This document shows, one piece after another, positions 45,212 through 54,407 of a DNA stretch of 64,000 bases. Positions within the stretch are counted from its first letter, which is position 1; every line of letters starts with the position of its first letter. A program made the translations under genes and the position numbers. This stretch comes from Anaerohalosphaera lusitana (GTDB lineage: Bacteria; Planctomycetota; Phycisphaerae; Sedimentisphaerales; Anaerohalosphaeraceae). The stretch lies in assembly GCF_002007645.1 (NCBI RefSeq), contig NZ_CP019791.1:1922001-1986000 (forward strand). Reading direction: 5' to 3'. Under the pieces are notes generated by a model that searched no databases, was not told the origin of the DNA, and saw only the letters and a list, made by a program, of their open reading frames with translations.

Positions 45212-47317
45212 ATGAAAAAGATTAGTTTGGTGTTGATTTTGCTTGTCGCCGTAACAGGTATGGTGCAGGCGGAGCAACGGTCAATTAGCGTCAACTATTG
45301 TAACATGTCCGGAGGCTGGGGCTATCATGACCACGTCATGGCTTCCAGTGACCCGTATGCAGGTTATGAGAATGAGCCGAACCAGGTTCCGCACATTCTG
45401 GCGACGACCGGATGGAACGAGTATGCCAATCCTGGTAACGGCGACACGTTTGCTGTGAATGACCATGCGGGTAATGCTACTGGTGCTACGCTGATCGTTC
45501 AGAGTGATTTCGACTGGCACACCAGTTGGTATCAGAACATTGACAGTACATATCCCGACCTTACTGAGCGTCAGAGAAACGCTCTGAGATTGGTGGTTGG
45601 CTTCCAGGGTCATAACGGAGGAAGCTACAGTGAGCCGGCTCCTCTTTCTACTATCGAAAGAGTGCCTTACGGCAAGTACCACGTGGTCACTTACATGAAC
45701 CCAAATATCGAAGATGATGCTCAGCAAATGAGAGTAGGCGGCCAGGAGTATTTTTATCTTGCAGAGCATGCCGATACGCTGAAGGCACGTCTGCAGGCCG
45801 GCGTCGAGACTTACATTCCCGCTGCTGATATGACGGGTCCTGCTTCAGAGCGTGCGAACGTTGCTCTGTTCACGGATCTGACCGATCCTCAGATGCAGAT
45901 ACTGTTCGAGACTCCATCTAACAGTGGTATCAGTGCATTCCAGGTCATTGCGGCTGAAGAGGGTGTCGATGTTTCGACTGCACCTTCACCTGCAACAAAC
46001 AGCGTTGCTGTTCCGATCACCGAAACACTGAGCTGGACAGCACCTGCGAACTACACACCAACCAGCTATGACATCTATATCGGAGAGTACGGCGATCCAA
46101 ACTGGGCCGTGGCTCCGGCAGCTGCAGGGCTTACTGACACAACTTATGATCCTGTAGATTTTGATTACAACAAGAACTATGTATGGCGTGTAGACTCTAC
46201 TGCTCCGGACGGCACGGTTCACACAGGTGACCTGTGGTACTTCCAGGCAGAAGGCGATCCGCTGATCGAGGTTCAGCCTCGTTCGATCGCAGTACCAGTC
46301 GGCGGAGACTCTTTCTTCGAGATCCAGTCTATTCTGACTGACACTTACACATGGTACTACAGTACCGATGCTGCTGTCGACACACTTGACGATGATATCG
46401 AGCTGCAGTCCGGTCCTTCGAATGTTCTGAACATTGAGAATTACCAGGAAGCAGATGCGGGTTATTACTATTGTGTTCTGACCAATAACATTGCTGGTAC
46501 CAATGCAGTTGCCAGTGCAGTTGCTTCGCTGGAGACAGGTAAGCTCGAAGCTTACTATCCATTTGACGGCGATCCAAATGATGCAACATCAGCAGGTTGG
46601 GATCTGCTGGCAGGTGATACAGATGATACTAATATCACCAACAGCTATGAGTCTGGTGCCATTGGCGATGCTATACGCTTTGGTCGTGATACGGCTGATA
46701 CGCTTTACATTCCCGGAAGTGAAGAATACTTCAACTTCTTCACTAAGGGCTTCAGCATCAGCTTCTGGGTCAAGCCTGACGACTATGCGAATACGAATGG
46801 TTACATGACCTATATTGCAAAGCGCAGCGGCGACACAGGCTGGAACATGTTTGACACTGCGTTTTATTCTGGCCAGGGCTTCGTTGCCAATATCTATCCG
46901 CTCGGATTCAATACCGATACAGGCAGGCTCGACGATGGTCAGTGGCACCTGGTTACGTGCACCTATGATGCAGCCACTCAGACTCTGCGTGCATACGTAG
47001 ACGGTGAGGAAGACGGCGGACCATCTGTTGGTACAGGTATCGCGCCAAGTACCCAGGCTGTGACGTTCGGTTCTTACTACAAGACCGGCACAGGCGGCTG
47101 GGGCTACAACGGCCTTATCGATGATGTAAAGATCTACAATTATCCGCTCGATAATTTTGAGATCGCAAAGCAGTACACGACTGTATTCACAGATGCCAGC
47201 ATTTGTGCTGAAGATCTGCCATACGACTTTGACGGTGACTGCCAGGTAGGTCTCTCAGACTTTGCAGTGTTCGCACAGTCGTGGATGGAATGTAATCTGG
47301 TCCCTGACTGCAACTAA
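45212..47317 (+). CDS. A3: secreted A-family protein with Fn3, Ig, LamG and dockerin-like tag
   Basis: 701 residues; AAGGAGA lies 7-8 nt before the ATG. The architecture matches A1: signal peptide (MKKISLVLILLVAVTGMVQA, sequence unlike A1/A2), unrecognised N-terminal domain with EQRSISVNYCNMSGGWGYHD, Fn3, Ig, LamG and tag (SICAED, DFDGDCQVGLSDF, WMECNLVPDC). Part of the N-terminal domain (HNGGSYSEPAPLSTIERVPY) differs from A1/A2 (GNHEGPDPISTIQ). In contrast, about 175 bp over the Fn3 region match A1 with one or two changes. B2 follows after 53 bp with no terminator. Confidence 0.87.
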   Translation: MKKISLVLILLVAVTGMVQAEQRSISVNYCNMSGGWGYHDHVMASSDPYAGYENEPNQVPHILATTGWNEYANPGNGDTFAVNDHAGNATGATLIVQSDFDWHTSWYQNIDSTYPDLTERQRNALRLVVGFQGHNGGSYSEPAPLSTIERVPYGKYHVVTYMNPNIEDDAQQMRVGGQEYFYLAEHADTLKARLQAGVETYIPAADMTGPASERANVALFTDLTDPQMQILFETPSNSGISAFQVIAAEEGVDVSTAPSPATNSVAVPITETLSWTAPANYTPTSYDIYIGEYGDPNWAVAPAAAGLTDTTYDPVDFDYNKNYVWRVDSTAPDGTVHTGDLWYFQAEGDPLIEVQPRSIAVPVGGDSFFEIQSILTDTYTWYYSTDAAVDTLDDDIELQSGPSNVLNIENYQEADAGYYYCVLTNNIAGTNAVASAVASLETGKLEAYYPFDGDPNDATSAGWDLLAGDTDDTNITNSYESGAIGDAIRFGRDTADTLYIPGSEEYFNFFTKGFSISFWVKPDDYANTNGYMTYIAKRSGDTGWNMFDTAFYSGQGFVANIYPLGFNTDTGRLDDGQWHLVTCTYDAATQTLRAYVDGEEDGGPSVGTGIAPSTQAVTFGSYYKTGTGGWGYNGLIDDVKIYNYPLDNFEIAKQYTTVFTDASICAEDLPYDFDGDCQVGLSDFAVFAQSWMECNLVPDCN

Positions 47318-47370
47318 GTTGTCTTTCAGGAATTCTAAAGAAAAGACTAATAATTTTTTGGAGATAATTC

Positions 47371-49299
47371 ATGGGTAAGAAAATTTTACCAGTGATTATA
47401 ATTATGGTGCTCGCGGTTAGCAGCTTTTCGCACGCTGACCTGGTCGCCTACTGGTCACTCGATGACGGTTCCGGAAGCACCGCGGTTGACGATTCAGGTA
47501 ACGGTGCAGATGGTGTTCTGGCTGGCCCGACATGGTCAACAAGCGGCATCCGAGGCGGCGCACTTCAGTTTGACGGCGTTGACGACGAAGTTGAGGTTCC
47601 CGCTAATGGATCAATGGGCGGTGAGATCGACTTCACAGTTTCTGCATGGATCAAGACAAGTGCAGCTAAAGAGCAGGCAATCGTTTTCCAGCGTGATGAG
47701 AGCGGCTGGACCCGTCAGTATCAGTTGAACATGACTGATACGGGCGCAGTTCGTTTCTATCAGTATGACTACTGGGCAGGCGCAGACGATTCAATCACTA
47801 CGACGGCGACTTTCAACGATGGCCAATGGCACAGTGTCGTCGGTGTTGCACAGGGCGAAACAATGACCATATATGTTGACGGTGTCGAGGAAGCAACCGG
47901 CGCCAGAACTGCCGGTAAGATGCTCGACAGCAGCATAAAGGTTTCGCTTGGTCGCGATATTCGTGATGACAATAAGGCTTTCGAAGGTATGATCGACGAA
48001 GTTGTTATCCTCAGCGAAGCGGCGACGGCTGACATGCTTGCGGCTCTGTCCGGCGATGCGGCTCTGCCTTTCCTGCCTGCTTCAGGCAAGGATCAGATGC
48101 CTGCCACAGTAACACTGGAATGGGCAGCTCCTATCAATGTTTCTGCTAATGGGTATGACGTTTATGTCGGTACTGATGCTGGTTCGCTTGCATCTGTTGT
48201 TAGCAATACACAGGCGCAGAGCTATGAGCTGAGTGGGCTGGCACTAGGACAGGGTTACGTCTGGAGAGTTGACGCTGTAACCAGTGCCGGTACTGTTACC
48301 GGTCCGACAGCAAGCTTCACTACACGTCCTGCTGAACCGGTAATCACTACTCAGCCTACCTCGAATCTGGTCGCTGAAGGTGAAACTGCTGAATTCAGCG
48401 TGGAAGCTCTGTACGCGACTTCATACCAGTGGTACAAAGACGGTGTCGCGATTTCGGGCGAGACGGCTTCGACTCTGACTGTCGCAGGTGCAACTCTCGC
48501 TGATGAGGGTGCTTACACCTGTGAGATGACCAGTGACGAGAGCACGACTATCGTGACGACTGACCCTGTCAAGCTGGTCATCGAGAAAATGGTGGCTTAC
48601 TATCCGTTCGAGAACAGCCTTGCAGATGCTACGACGCTTGGTAATGACGCAACTTACACCGGCGCAGCAGCTTCTTACGTAGCTGGTATCGACGGTCAGG
48701 CTGTCCAGCTTACAGTTGATCCTGAACACATTATTCTGCCTTCAACTGTACTGGATGAGTTCGGAACTGAATTTGCTAAGCCATATACGGTTTCATTCTG
48801 GGCACGCACAGATGCAGTAGCACAGCCCACCTACACAGGTCTGTTCTACAGCAACAGTGACGGCTGGGACTTCCAGATCGACTTTGATGGTTCGGGCAAC
48901 TACGGTTACAATACCGGCACAATCGTGGCCGGTCCTGCAAGCACCGACTGGGTACTTGTTACTGCAGTATGTGACGGCAGCGGCACAACGATGTACTACA
49001 ATGGTGTAGCAGCCAATTCAGGCGGCAACGTAGACACCGATCTCGGTGAGTTCGGCATTGGTGCTAATCGTGCCGGCGACCTGTTCTTCGAGGGTGAGAT
49101 CGACGATTTCAGAATGTACAACTATGCTCTCGGTGCTGTCGATGTAGCTACTCTCTACACTGACATTACCGGCACCAGTGTCTGCACCGAAGAAATCCAG
49201 ATGGACTTCAACGGCGACTGCATTGTAGATATGGCAGACCTCATGGAGATCATGAGCACCTGGATGGATTGTAATATCGTTCCGGATTGCACCAACTAA
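47371..49299 (+). CDS. B2: secreted LamG-Fn3-Ig-LamG protein with dockerin-like tag
   Basis: 642 residues, paralogue of B1. The ribosome site TTTTTTGGAGATAATTC is nearly that of B1. Signal peptide 1-23; LamG 1 (LVAYWSLDDGSG, DFTVSAWIKTS, IDEVVILSEAA), Fn3-like (YVWRVDAVTSAGTVTG), Ig-like (YQWYKDGVAISG, AYTCEMTSDES), LamG 2 (YTVSFWARTD, IDDFRMYNYALG) and tag (SVCTEE, DFNGDCIVDMADL, WMDCNIVPDC). The second LamG differs from B1 more than the rest does, which suggests domain exchange. It is the last gene of the array. Confidence 0.87.
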   Translation: MGKKILPVIIIMVLAVSSFSHADLVAYWSLDDGSGSTAVDDSGNGADGVLAGPTWSTSGIRGGALQFDGVDDEVEVPANGSMGGEIDFTVSAWIKTSAAKEQAIVFQRDESGWTRQYQLNMTDTGAVRFYQYDYWAGADDSITTTATFNDGQWHSVVGVAQGETMTIYVDGVEEATGARTAGKMLDSSIKVSLGRDIRDDNKAFEGMIDEVVILSEAATADMLAALSGDAALPFLPASGKDQMPATVTLEWAAPINVSANGYDVYVGTDAGSLASVVSNTQAQSYELSGLALGQGYVWRVDAVTSAGTVTGPTASFTTRPAEPVITTQPTSNLVAEGETAEFSVEALYATSYQWYKDGVAISGETASTLTVAGATLADEGAYTCEMTSDESTTIVTTDPVKLVIEKMVAYYPFENSLADATTLGNDATYTGAAASYVAGIDGQAVQLTVDPEHIILPSTVLDEFGTEFAKPYTVSFWARTDAVAQPTYTGLFYSNSDGWDFQIDFDGSGNYGYNTGTIVAGPASTDWVLVTAVCDGSGTTMYYNGVAANSGGNVDTDLGEFGIGANRAGDLFFEGEIDDFRMYNYALGAVDVATLYTDITGTSVCTEEIQMDFNGDCIVDMADLMEIMSTWMDCNIVPDCTN

Positions 49300-49328
49300 G
49301 CAGTAAAACTGCATAATTGGTAGTTTAC

Positions 49329-49361
49329 AGGCGGAGCAGCTTAAATGCTGTTCCGCCTTTT
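49329..49361 (+). terminator. Terminator after B2
   Basis: AGGCGGAGCAGC (49329-49340) and GCTGTTCCGCCT (49347-49358) pair over 12 positions with one wobble, then T. It is homologous to the B1 terminator. Confidence 0.92.
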
Positions 49362-49475
49362 TGATTGGGCCGCGAGTAGAAGATTTTGCCGGTCAAATGT
49401 CATTTTGCAGCATGACAGGAGAGATCGCCTCTATTATAATGTGAGTTTTGCTGATGTCTGAAATGGGGGTGTTTT

Positions 49476-50132
49476 ATGGATGCACGGCTGCGCTTACTTG
49501 GAAGGACCTTTCTAAGGGGTTTGGTCGCGATATTGCCGATCGCTGTGACAATAGTGATCCTGGTCTGGCTTGGGGATAAGGCTGAGGCGATACTTGGCGC
49601 CTTTATAAAGTTTCTGATCCCGAATGAGTGGTACATTCCAGGCATGGGGGTGATAGCGGGTATACTTGTAGTTCTTGCGGTGGGGGCGTTGCTGAAGATG
49701 TGGATAGTGCGCCGAGCCTTCGCATACAGCGAAACGCTGATGGTCCGTGTTCCGCTGGTAAGGCTTGTTTACGGCTCGGTGAGGGATCTTACCAGTTTTT
49801 TTGATAAGAGCAAAAAGCGGGAATTCAACAAAGCAGTGCTGGTTACCCTGTCTGAGGGTGAGGTTCAGACGATAGGATTTGTTACCAGAGAGGATTTTAC
49901 CGGCATGCCGGAAGAAATCTCGGCAGGTGATAAGGTTACGGTCTATATCCCCTGGAGTTACCAGGTGGGCGGCTTCCATCTGCTTGTGCCCAAATCACGC
50001 GTTCAACCGATCGATCTGAGTGTAGATAGGGCCATGCGGTTTGCCGTGACCGCGGGGGTTTCTATGAGCGAAGAGAACCATGAGGACCGATTTGAAAAGA
50101 TCGCCTCTAGTGAGCCTGGAGACGAGGGTTGA
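49476..50132 (+). CDS. DUF502 family membrane protein
   Basis: 218 residues. It starts LLGRTFLRGLVAILPIAVTI, the typical DUF502 N-terminus, with membrane helices at about 13-31 and 56-76. Family motifs include IPGMGVIAGILVVLAVGAL, VPLVRLVYGSVRDLTSFFD, AVLVTLSEGEVQTIGFVTRE and a proline-containing beta region (VYIPWSYQVGGFHLLVP). The function is unknown in bacteria. It is a single gene between the LamG array and a gene-free stretch. Confidence 0.9.
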   Translation: MDARLRLLGRTFLRGLVAILPIAVTIVILVWLGDKAEAILGAFIKFLIPNEWYIPGMGVIAGILVVLAVGALLKMWIVRRAFAYSETLMVRVPLVRLVYGSVRDLTSFFDKSKKREFNKAVLVTLSEGEVQTIGFVTREDFTGMPEEISAGDKVTVYIPWSYQVGGFHLLVPKSRVQPIDLSVDRAMRFAVTAGVSMSEENHEDRFEKIASSEPGDEG

Positions 50133-50314
50133 ATTCTTGCATATTCCAAAATGACATGCCAGGGGTGGTTTACTGCTCAGATTCTGATTGAGATCCTGAT
50201 TTTACTCTATCAAATCGCATTTTTTTTGAAAAAGTATGTTACATATTTTTCACATGAACGTCTTTTATTACAGCAGGACCAATGATTGGTAGATTACATG
50301 TCATCCTCCTTTGC

Positions 50315-50352
50315 AGGGCCGGCCTTGCTTGATCGCGGGCCGGTCCTCTTTA
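50315..50352 (+). terminator. Terminator-like hairpin 1
   Basis: AGGGCCGGCC (50315-50324) and GGCCGGTCCT (50338-50347) form a 10-bp stem with one wobble; only a short T stretch follows. It lies 180 bp past DUF502. Confidence 0.6.
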
Positions 50353-50582
50353 TAGGCGGATGGTTCTTTCAAAAAATATAGAAAACTGCAGTTTTCTGCG
50401 GAATTAGGAGTCAAAAACACGCCCGGAGCGGCATTTACTTGTAGAGGATGTTTAGTTTGCCTTCTGCAAGCTGATTTTTCTGGAATCATGTTCACACTCA
50501 TCCTGAGACGGGTTCAGGGTTTTGGCTCCGAATCTGGCTCAATTTTGTATGCCCACTAAAAAGTGTTCACACTCTTCACTCA

Positions 50583-50619
50583 GCCGGGTCCTGACGTCAG
50601 TTGGGATCTGGCCTTTTTT
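50583..50619 (+). terminator. Terminator-like hairpin 2
   Basis: GCCGGGTCC (50583-50591) and GGATCTGGC (50604-50612) pair with two wobbles, followed by TTTTTT. No gene precedes it. Confidence 0.65.
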
Positions 50620-50773
50620 GTGCGCGGAGCAAATTGTCCTACGTTGCCGAGGTCGAATGAACTGAAAAAACTAGATATGCCGTGCAATTACAAGTTTTTC
50701 TGTAACATTCAGGCTTCAAAGGCGTCTAAGTAGTACAAACACTCTTCATCATAGTCTGTTCACCCTCCTATAG

Positions 50774-50816
50774 AGCCAGGGTTCGGCGTAATGCTGAACT
50801 CTGGCTTGCTTTTTTG
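50774..50816 (+). terminator. Terminator-like hairpin 3
   Basis: AGCCAGGGTTCGGC (50774-50787) and GCTGAACTCTGGCT (50793-50806) form a 14-bp stem with two wobbles, followed by TGCTTTTTT. It is a strong terminator with no coding gene in front of it on this strand. Confidence 0.75.
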
Positions 50817-50853
50817 GTATGAAGTGAGTGAGTTCTGGTTTTTTTGCTGTTTC

Positions 50854-51540
50854 TCAGGCGGATTCTTTGGCGTTATTGGCTTTGTGCTGCATATCCAGTT
50901 TCCAGATATGCTTCTGGGTACGATAAACAACTAAAACAACGCCCAGCCAGAAAAGGGCAAAGATGTAGGGCAGGGCGACAGAAATAAGTTCGGTCCCGGC
51001 AAATGCGATAATCGTGTTGATGATTATAAATGCCAGTCTGAGCTCGGTTGGGCCGGTTCTGAGATAGGTTATTTTGAATTCGCCGGTGGCTCCGAAGGCA
51101 AGGAAGGAGTTGACCATGAGACAGCCTATGGCAGGGACCAGGAACCACATAAGAAGGTTATTGGTGCCTTCAAATAGGAATGTCCAGCCGATGAAAACTG
51201 CGGACATGAACACGAAATCGAGGAAATGGTCCATATAGAAGCCCCATTTTAGCAGTCCGGTGTCCCGATATCGGCCAATTGCCCCGTCGAAGGCGTCTGT
51301 AAACCACTGCAAAAACAGCATAAACGAAGACAAATGCAGCCAAAGATGGCTAAAAGTGCCTGCTAAATAGCCAAAGATGATCACGCCGGCGGACCAGGGG
51401 ATGGTCATTAATGTCAGGTGATAGGTTTCCAGAAAGCGTGGGAATCTAGGCGTGAGGAAGTCGACAAAGCGTTTTTCCGGCTTCGCCAGCAGGGACTTCA
51501 TCGGGGCCTTTTTATTACCAGTAAACTCTTTTTTGGTCAT
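50854..51540 (-). CDS. CDP-alcohol phosphatidyltransferase family protein
   Basis: 228 residues, polytopic membrane enzyme. The family motif DxxDGxx(A/G)R...GxxxDxxxD reads DAFDGAIGRYRDTGLLKWG, then FYMDHFLD; all four aspartates are present, with Gly in place of the usual Ala. Such enzymes move a phosphatidyl group from CDP-diacylglycerol to an alcohol (serine, glycerol-phosphate, inositol). The acceptor cannot be told from the sequence. It begins 42 bp after the small membrane protein gene on the same strand, so they are probably one transcript. Confidence 0.85.
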   Translation of the reverse strand: MTKKEFTGNKKAPMKSLLAKPEKRFVDFLTPRFPRFLETYHLTLMTIPWSAGVIIFGYLAGTFSHLWLHLSSFMLFLQWFTDAFDGAIGRYRDTGLLKWGFYMDHFLDFVFMSAVFIGWTFLFEGTNNLLMWFLVPAIGCLMVNSFLAFGATGEFKITYLRTGPTELRLAFIIINTIIAFAGTELISVALPYIFALFWLGVVLVVYRTQKHIWKLDMQHKANNAKESA

Positions 51541-51582
51541 GCTATTCCTGGATTGTCTGACAGGTTTCTCGGCGGTATGCGG

Positions 51583-51840
51583 CTATTTGGGCCCGTCTTT
51601 GCTTATACCGTAGTTTTCCTGGAAATGTTTTTCCGCCAGTCTGGCAGTGTAGAAGAAGACGACGCCGAGCAGGATATCGATAAAGCCCACGCCGAGCAAT
51701 ACAAGCAAGACAACCATGATATGCTCATGATCAGGTCTTGCAAAATAGAGTAATAGGCCTATAAGTATGGCCAGAAAACCTGAAATGGTGGCCGCGTAGC
51801 CCAGTATTTTAGCTTTTGTTGGGTTGAATTCCTTAGCCAT
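51583..51840 (-). CDS. Small two-helix membrane protein, unknown function
   Basis: 85 residues. Helix 1 is at about 12-33 (ILGYAATISGFLAILIGLLL) and helix 2 at about 41-65 (MVVLLVLLGVGFIDILLGVV), with a charged tail (AEKHFQENYGISKDGPK). I do not recognise the family. It is the likely first gene of a two-gene unit with the CDP-alcohol phosphatidyltransferase. Confidence 0.65.
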   Translation of the reverse strand: MAKEFNPTKAKILGYAATISGFLAILIGLLLYFARPDHEHIMVVLLVLLGVGFIDILLGVVFFYTARLAEKHFQENYGISKDGPK

Positions 51841-52063
51841 TGATCGCCTCTGTGGTTTTTAAGTTTGCCAGACCATGTGTTTTTGCCGGGCCTTAATATT
51901 TTGTTTACTTAAGTTGGAAGTGATGATAGATTATGTCTTCCGTTTTGTCAACTTTTTGAGTTCGCAAGCCTGAGCTGTTTCAGGGTTGTATAGCTGTTGA
52001 TTGTTGGCAGGACTATCGGTGAGTGAGTAAAAGAGTGTTCATTTCAACTTGGTAAGGGGCAAT

Positions 52064-54292
52064 ATGGGCAACAGTTTGAAAAAAATCGTTACTTTGATCG
52101 TTTTCGGTACAGTTTTCAGTGTCCTGCTGATGGGCTGTGCAGGTGAGAGGGCAGAGGAGAGCTTCAGTTTTGAAAACCCGGGCGGGATGTGGATGCCGGG
52201 ACAGTTGGCTGAGCAGAAGGAAACTCTCGAAAAGCTGGGCGTTGAAAACCCGGAGAAGTTTACGGACCTGGAAAGCTATCCTCTGGGTGCGATTGTTTGG
52301 CTTGGCGGCTGCAGCGCTTCTTTTGTTTCACCCGACGGGCTGATAATCACCAATCATCACTGCGTCCGGAGTATGCTGCAGTACAACAGTACTCCTGAGA
52401 ATAACTATCTGGAGAATGGATTTTACGCGTCATCGCTGGAGGATGAGATCAGTGGTGGTCCGGGCCGGCATGTCTGGGTTGCAAGGGACATTATCGATGT
52501 GACCGAGAAGGTGCGGTCCGGCGTCGAGAAGATCGACGATCCAAAGGAGCGTCATGATGAGATACAGCGACGGATCACGCGGATCATAAATAACTGCGAT
52601 GATCCGGAGCAGGGGATCAGGTGTCGGGTCAGGTCCTTTTTCGGCGGAGAGAAATATTATCTCTTCAAGCAGTTTGAGATAAAAGATGTTCGGCTGGTAT
52701 ACGCTCCTGCGATGAGCGTGGGTTATTACGGCGGTGCGGTAGATAACTGGCACTGGCCGAGACATACGGGTGACTTCTCTTTCCTGCGTGCATATGTTGG
52801 ACCTGACGGCGAGAGTGCTGAATATTCGGAAGACAACGTGCCTTACAAGCCGGAGTATCACCTGCGGGTGGCGGATGAGCCGCTCAGCGAGGGGGATTTT
52901 GTGATGGTGGCTGGGTATCCGGGCTGGACGAACAGGCTGAGCACGGCAGGCGAGATGAGAAGGGCGGTGCAGAAGGTTTTCCCGTGGCGCATAAAGACGC
53001 TCAAGGAGGTTCTGGTCGTTCTGGAAGAGCTTGCTGAGGTCGATGAGGAACTGGCGATCAAGGTCAACGGTTCCATTTTCGGAACGAAAAACTATCTGCA
53101 GCTTACAGAGGGCATCGCGGCCAGTATAGCTAAGGCGGATCTGCTGGAAGAGAAGCTGATGAAGCAGGCGAAAATGGAAGCCTGGATCGATGCAGATGCT
53201 GATCGCCGGGCGAAATGGGGCGATACCGTTGAAGAGCTTGCAGCGGTCAATCACGCCTATTCGGAGACGCTGCTGCGTGATATGGCGGTGGGAGATCTGA
53301 TGGGCAGGGTAGATATGGTCGACAGTGCTTATACGATCCTGAGGATGGCTGAGGAACAGGAGAAGCCCGACGAGGAACGCGACAGCAAGTTTCAGGAACG
53401 CAACTGGGAGCGTCTGATCCAGGGTACGAAGAGGATGCAGAAGAATTATGATAGACGCATCGACAAGGCCCTGATGAAGTTCTATGTGGGCAAGGTAATG
53501 GAGCTTGAAGATGACGACGCTGAGCCGGTTATGCGGGCGCTGTTCGGTGATGCGGAGATAAGCCTTGCAGAAGCGGCAGAGGCTGTCGAAGAGTTGTACT
53601 CCGGTGAGATTGAGATCGAGGATCCGGAGGTTCGTGTCGACCTGCTGAAGAATGCCACGGTTGCCGATCTCAAGAAAATGGATGATCCGTTTATCAAGCT
53701 GGCTTTGCGGATAAGACCATTGCTGAAGATCAAGCAGGAGAAGGACGAGGCTTATGACGGCATCATGGCGGTGCTGAGGCCCGAGTACATAAAAGCGTTC
53801 AAGGCGTGGGAAGACGAGCCTGTCGCGCCTGATGCCAATGGTACACTGCGTGTGACATACGGCACGATCAGGGGCTATCGACCTGAACCTGATGCACCGA
53901 TGTACGAACCGTTTACCAAGCTGAGCGGTGTTGTGGCCAAGAATACGGGAGAGGATCCGTTCGACTCGCCTGAAGAATTGCTGGATGCAGCCAAGGCCGA
54001 GAAGTACGGGCCTTATGTGAATCCTGCATTGGGAGAGGTATCCGTCAATTATATTTCGGATCTGGATATAACCGGGGGCAACAGCGGGTCGGCTACGCTC
54101 AACAACAAGGGTGAGCTGATCGGTCTTGTTTTCGACGGTAATCATGAGTCGGTCGGCAGTAACTGGGTGTTCATGCCTGACGTTACCAGGGCCATTCACG
54201 TTGACATCGATTATGCTCTGTGGATCATGGATTACGTCGATCAGGCTTACAGGGTGATCGAGGAGCTGGGAGTGGAACCGGCTACTAAATAG
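52064..54292 (+). CDS. S46 family dipeptidyl peptidase (DPP7-like), lipoprotein
   Basis: 742 residues from ATG 52064, with AAGGGG about 8 nt upstream; a TTG five codons earlier lacks support. The signal ends in a lipobox (LLMGC, Cys25), so it is a lipoprotein. S46 motifs: ENPGGMWMPGQL, DGLIITNHHC (catalytic His at 98-99), WHWPRHTGDFSFLRAYVG (Asp region), GYPGWTNRLSTAGEM, and GGNSGSATLNNKGELIGLVF (Ser). Eighteen residues after that Ser is Gly (FDGN). In characterised enzymes Gly there goes with DPP7 (hydrophobic P1) and Arg with DPP11 (acidic P1), so a DPP7-like preference is predicted. It would release dipeptides in the periplasm. Confidence 0.92.
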   Translation: MGNSLKKIVTLIVFGTVFSVLLMGCAGERAEESFSFENPGGMWMPGQLAEQKETLEKLGVENPEKFTDLESYPLGAIVWLGGCSASFVSPDGLIITNHHCVRSMLQYNSTPENNYLENGFYASSLEDEISGGPGRHVWVARDIIDVTEKVRSGVEKIDDPKERHDEIQRRITRIINNCDDPEQGIRCRVRSFFGGEKYYLFKQFEIKDVRLVYAPAMSVGYYGGAVDNWHWPRHTGDFSFLRAYVGPDGESAEYSEDNVPYKPEYHLRVADEPLSEGDFVMVAGYPGWTNRLSTAGEMRRAVQKVFPWRIKTLKEVLVVLEELAEVDEELAIKVNGSIFGTKNYLQLTEGIAASIAKADLLEEKLMKQAKMEAWIDADADRRAKWGDTVEELAAVNHAYSETLLRDMAVGDLMGRVDMVDSAYTILRMAEEQEKPDEERDSKFQERNWERLIQGTKRMQKNYDRRIDKALMKFYVGKVMELEDDDAEPVMRALFGDAEISLAEAAEAVEELYSGEIEIEDPEVRVDLLKNATVADLKKMDDPFIKLALRIRPLLKIKQEKDEAYDGIMAVLRPEYIKAFKAWEDEPVAPDANGTLRVTYGTIRGYRPEPDAPMYEPFTKLSGVVAKNTGEDPFDSPEELLDAAKAEKYGPYVNPALGEVSVNYISDLDITGGNSGSATLNNKGELIGLVFDGNHESVGSNWVFMPDVTRAIHVDIDYALWIMDYVDQAYRVIEELGVEPATK

Positions 54293-54317
54293 CGGTGGTT
54301 TTTGACTATGCATTTAC

Positions 54318-54353
54318 AGGGAGAATGGCTGTGAAAAGCTGTTCTCCCTTTTT
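54318..54353 (+). terminator. Terminator after the S46 peptidase gene
   Basis: AGGGAGAATGGCT (54318-54330) and AGCTGTTCTCCCT (54337-54349) form a 13-bp stem with two wobble pairs, then TTTTT. Confidence 0.9.
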
Positions 54354-54407
54354 AGTGGCTCAATGCGAATAATGAAAGGCATCAAGTTGGGCGAATCGGG
54401 GCGAATG

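Larger units (their letters stand above)
50133..50853 (+). other. 720-bp gene-free region with a series of terminator-like hairpins
   Basis: No protein-coding frame is convincing. Three terminator-like hairpins point the same way (listed separately), and GTTCACACTC-like sequences recur before or between them (50488, 50564, and CTGTTCACCCTCC near 50756). The layout could hold one or more small RNA genes or the remains of duplicated gene ends. No promoter was identified with confidence. Confidence 0.45.

Noticed and set aside
52430..54313. A 627-codon minus-strand frame opposite the S46 peptidase
   Set aside because: The plus strand encodes a full S46 enzyme with all motifs; the minus frame is an antisense shadow.
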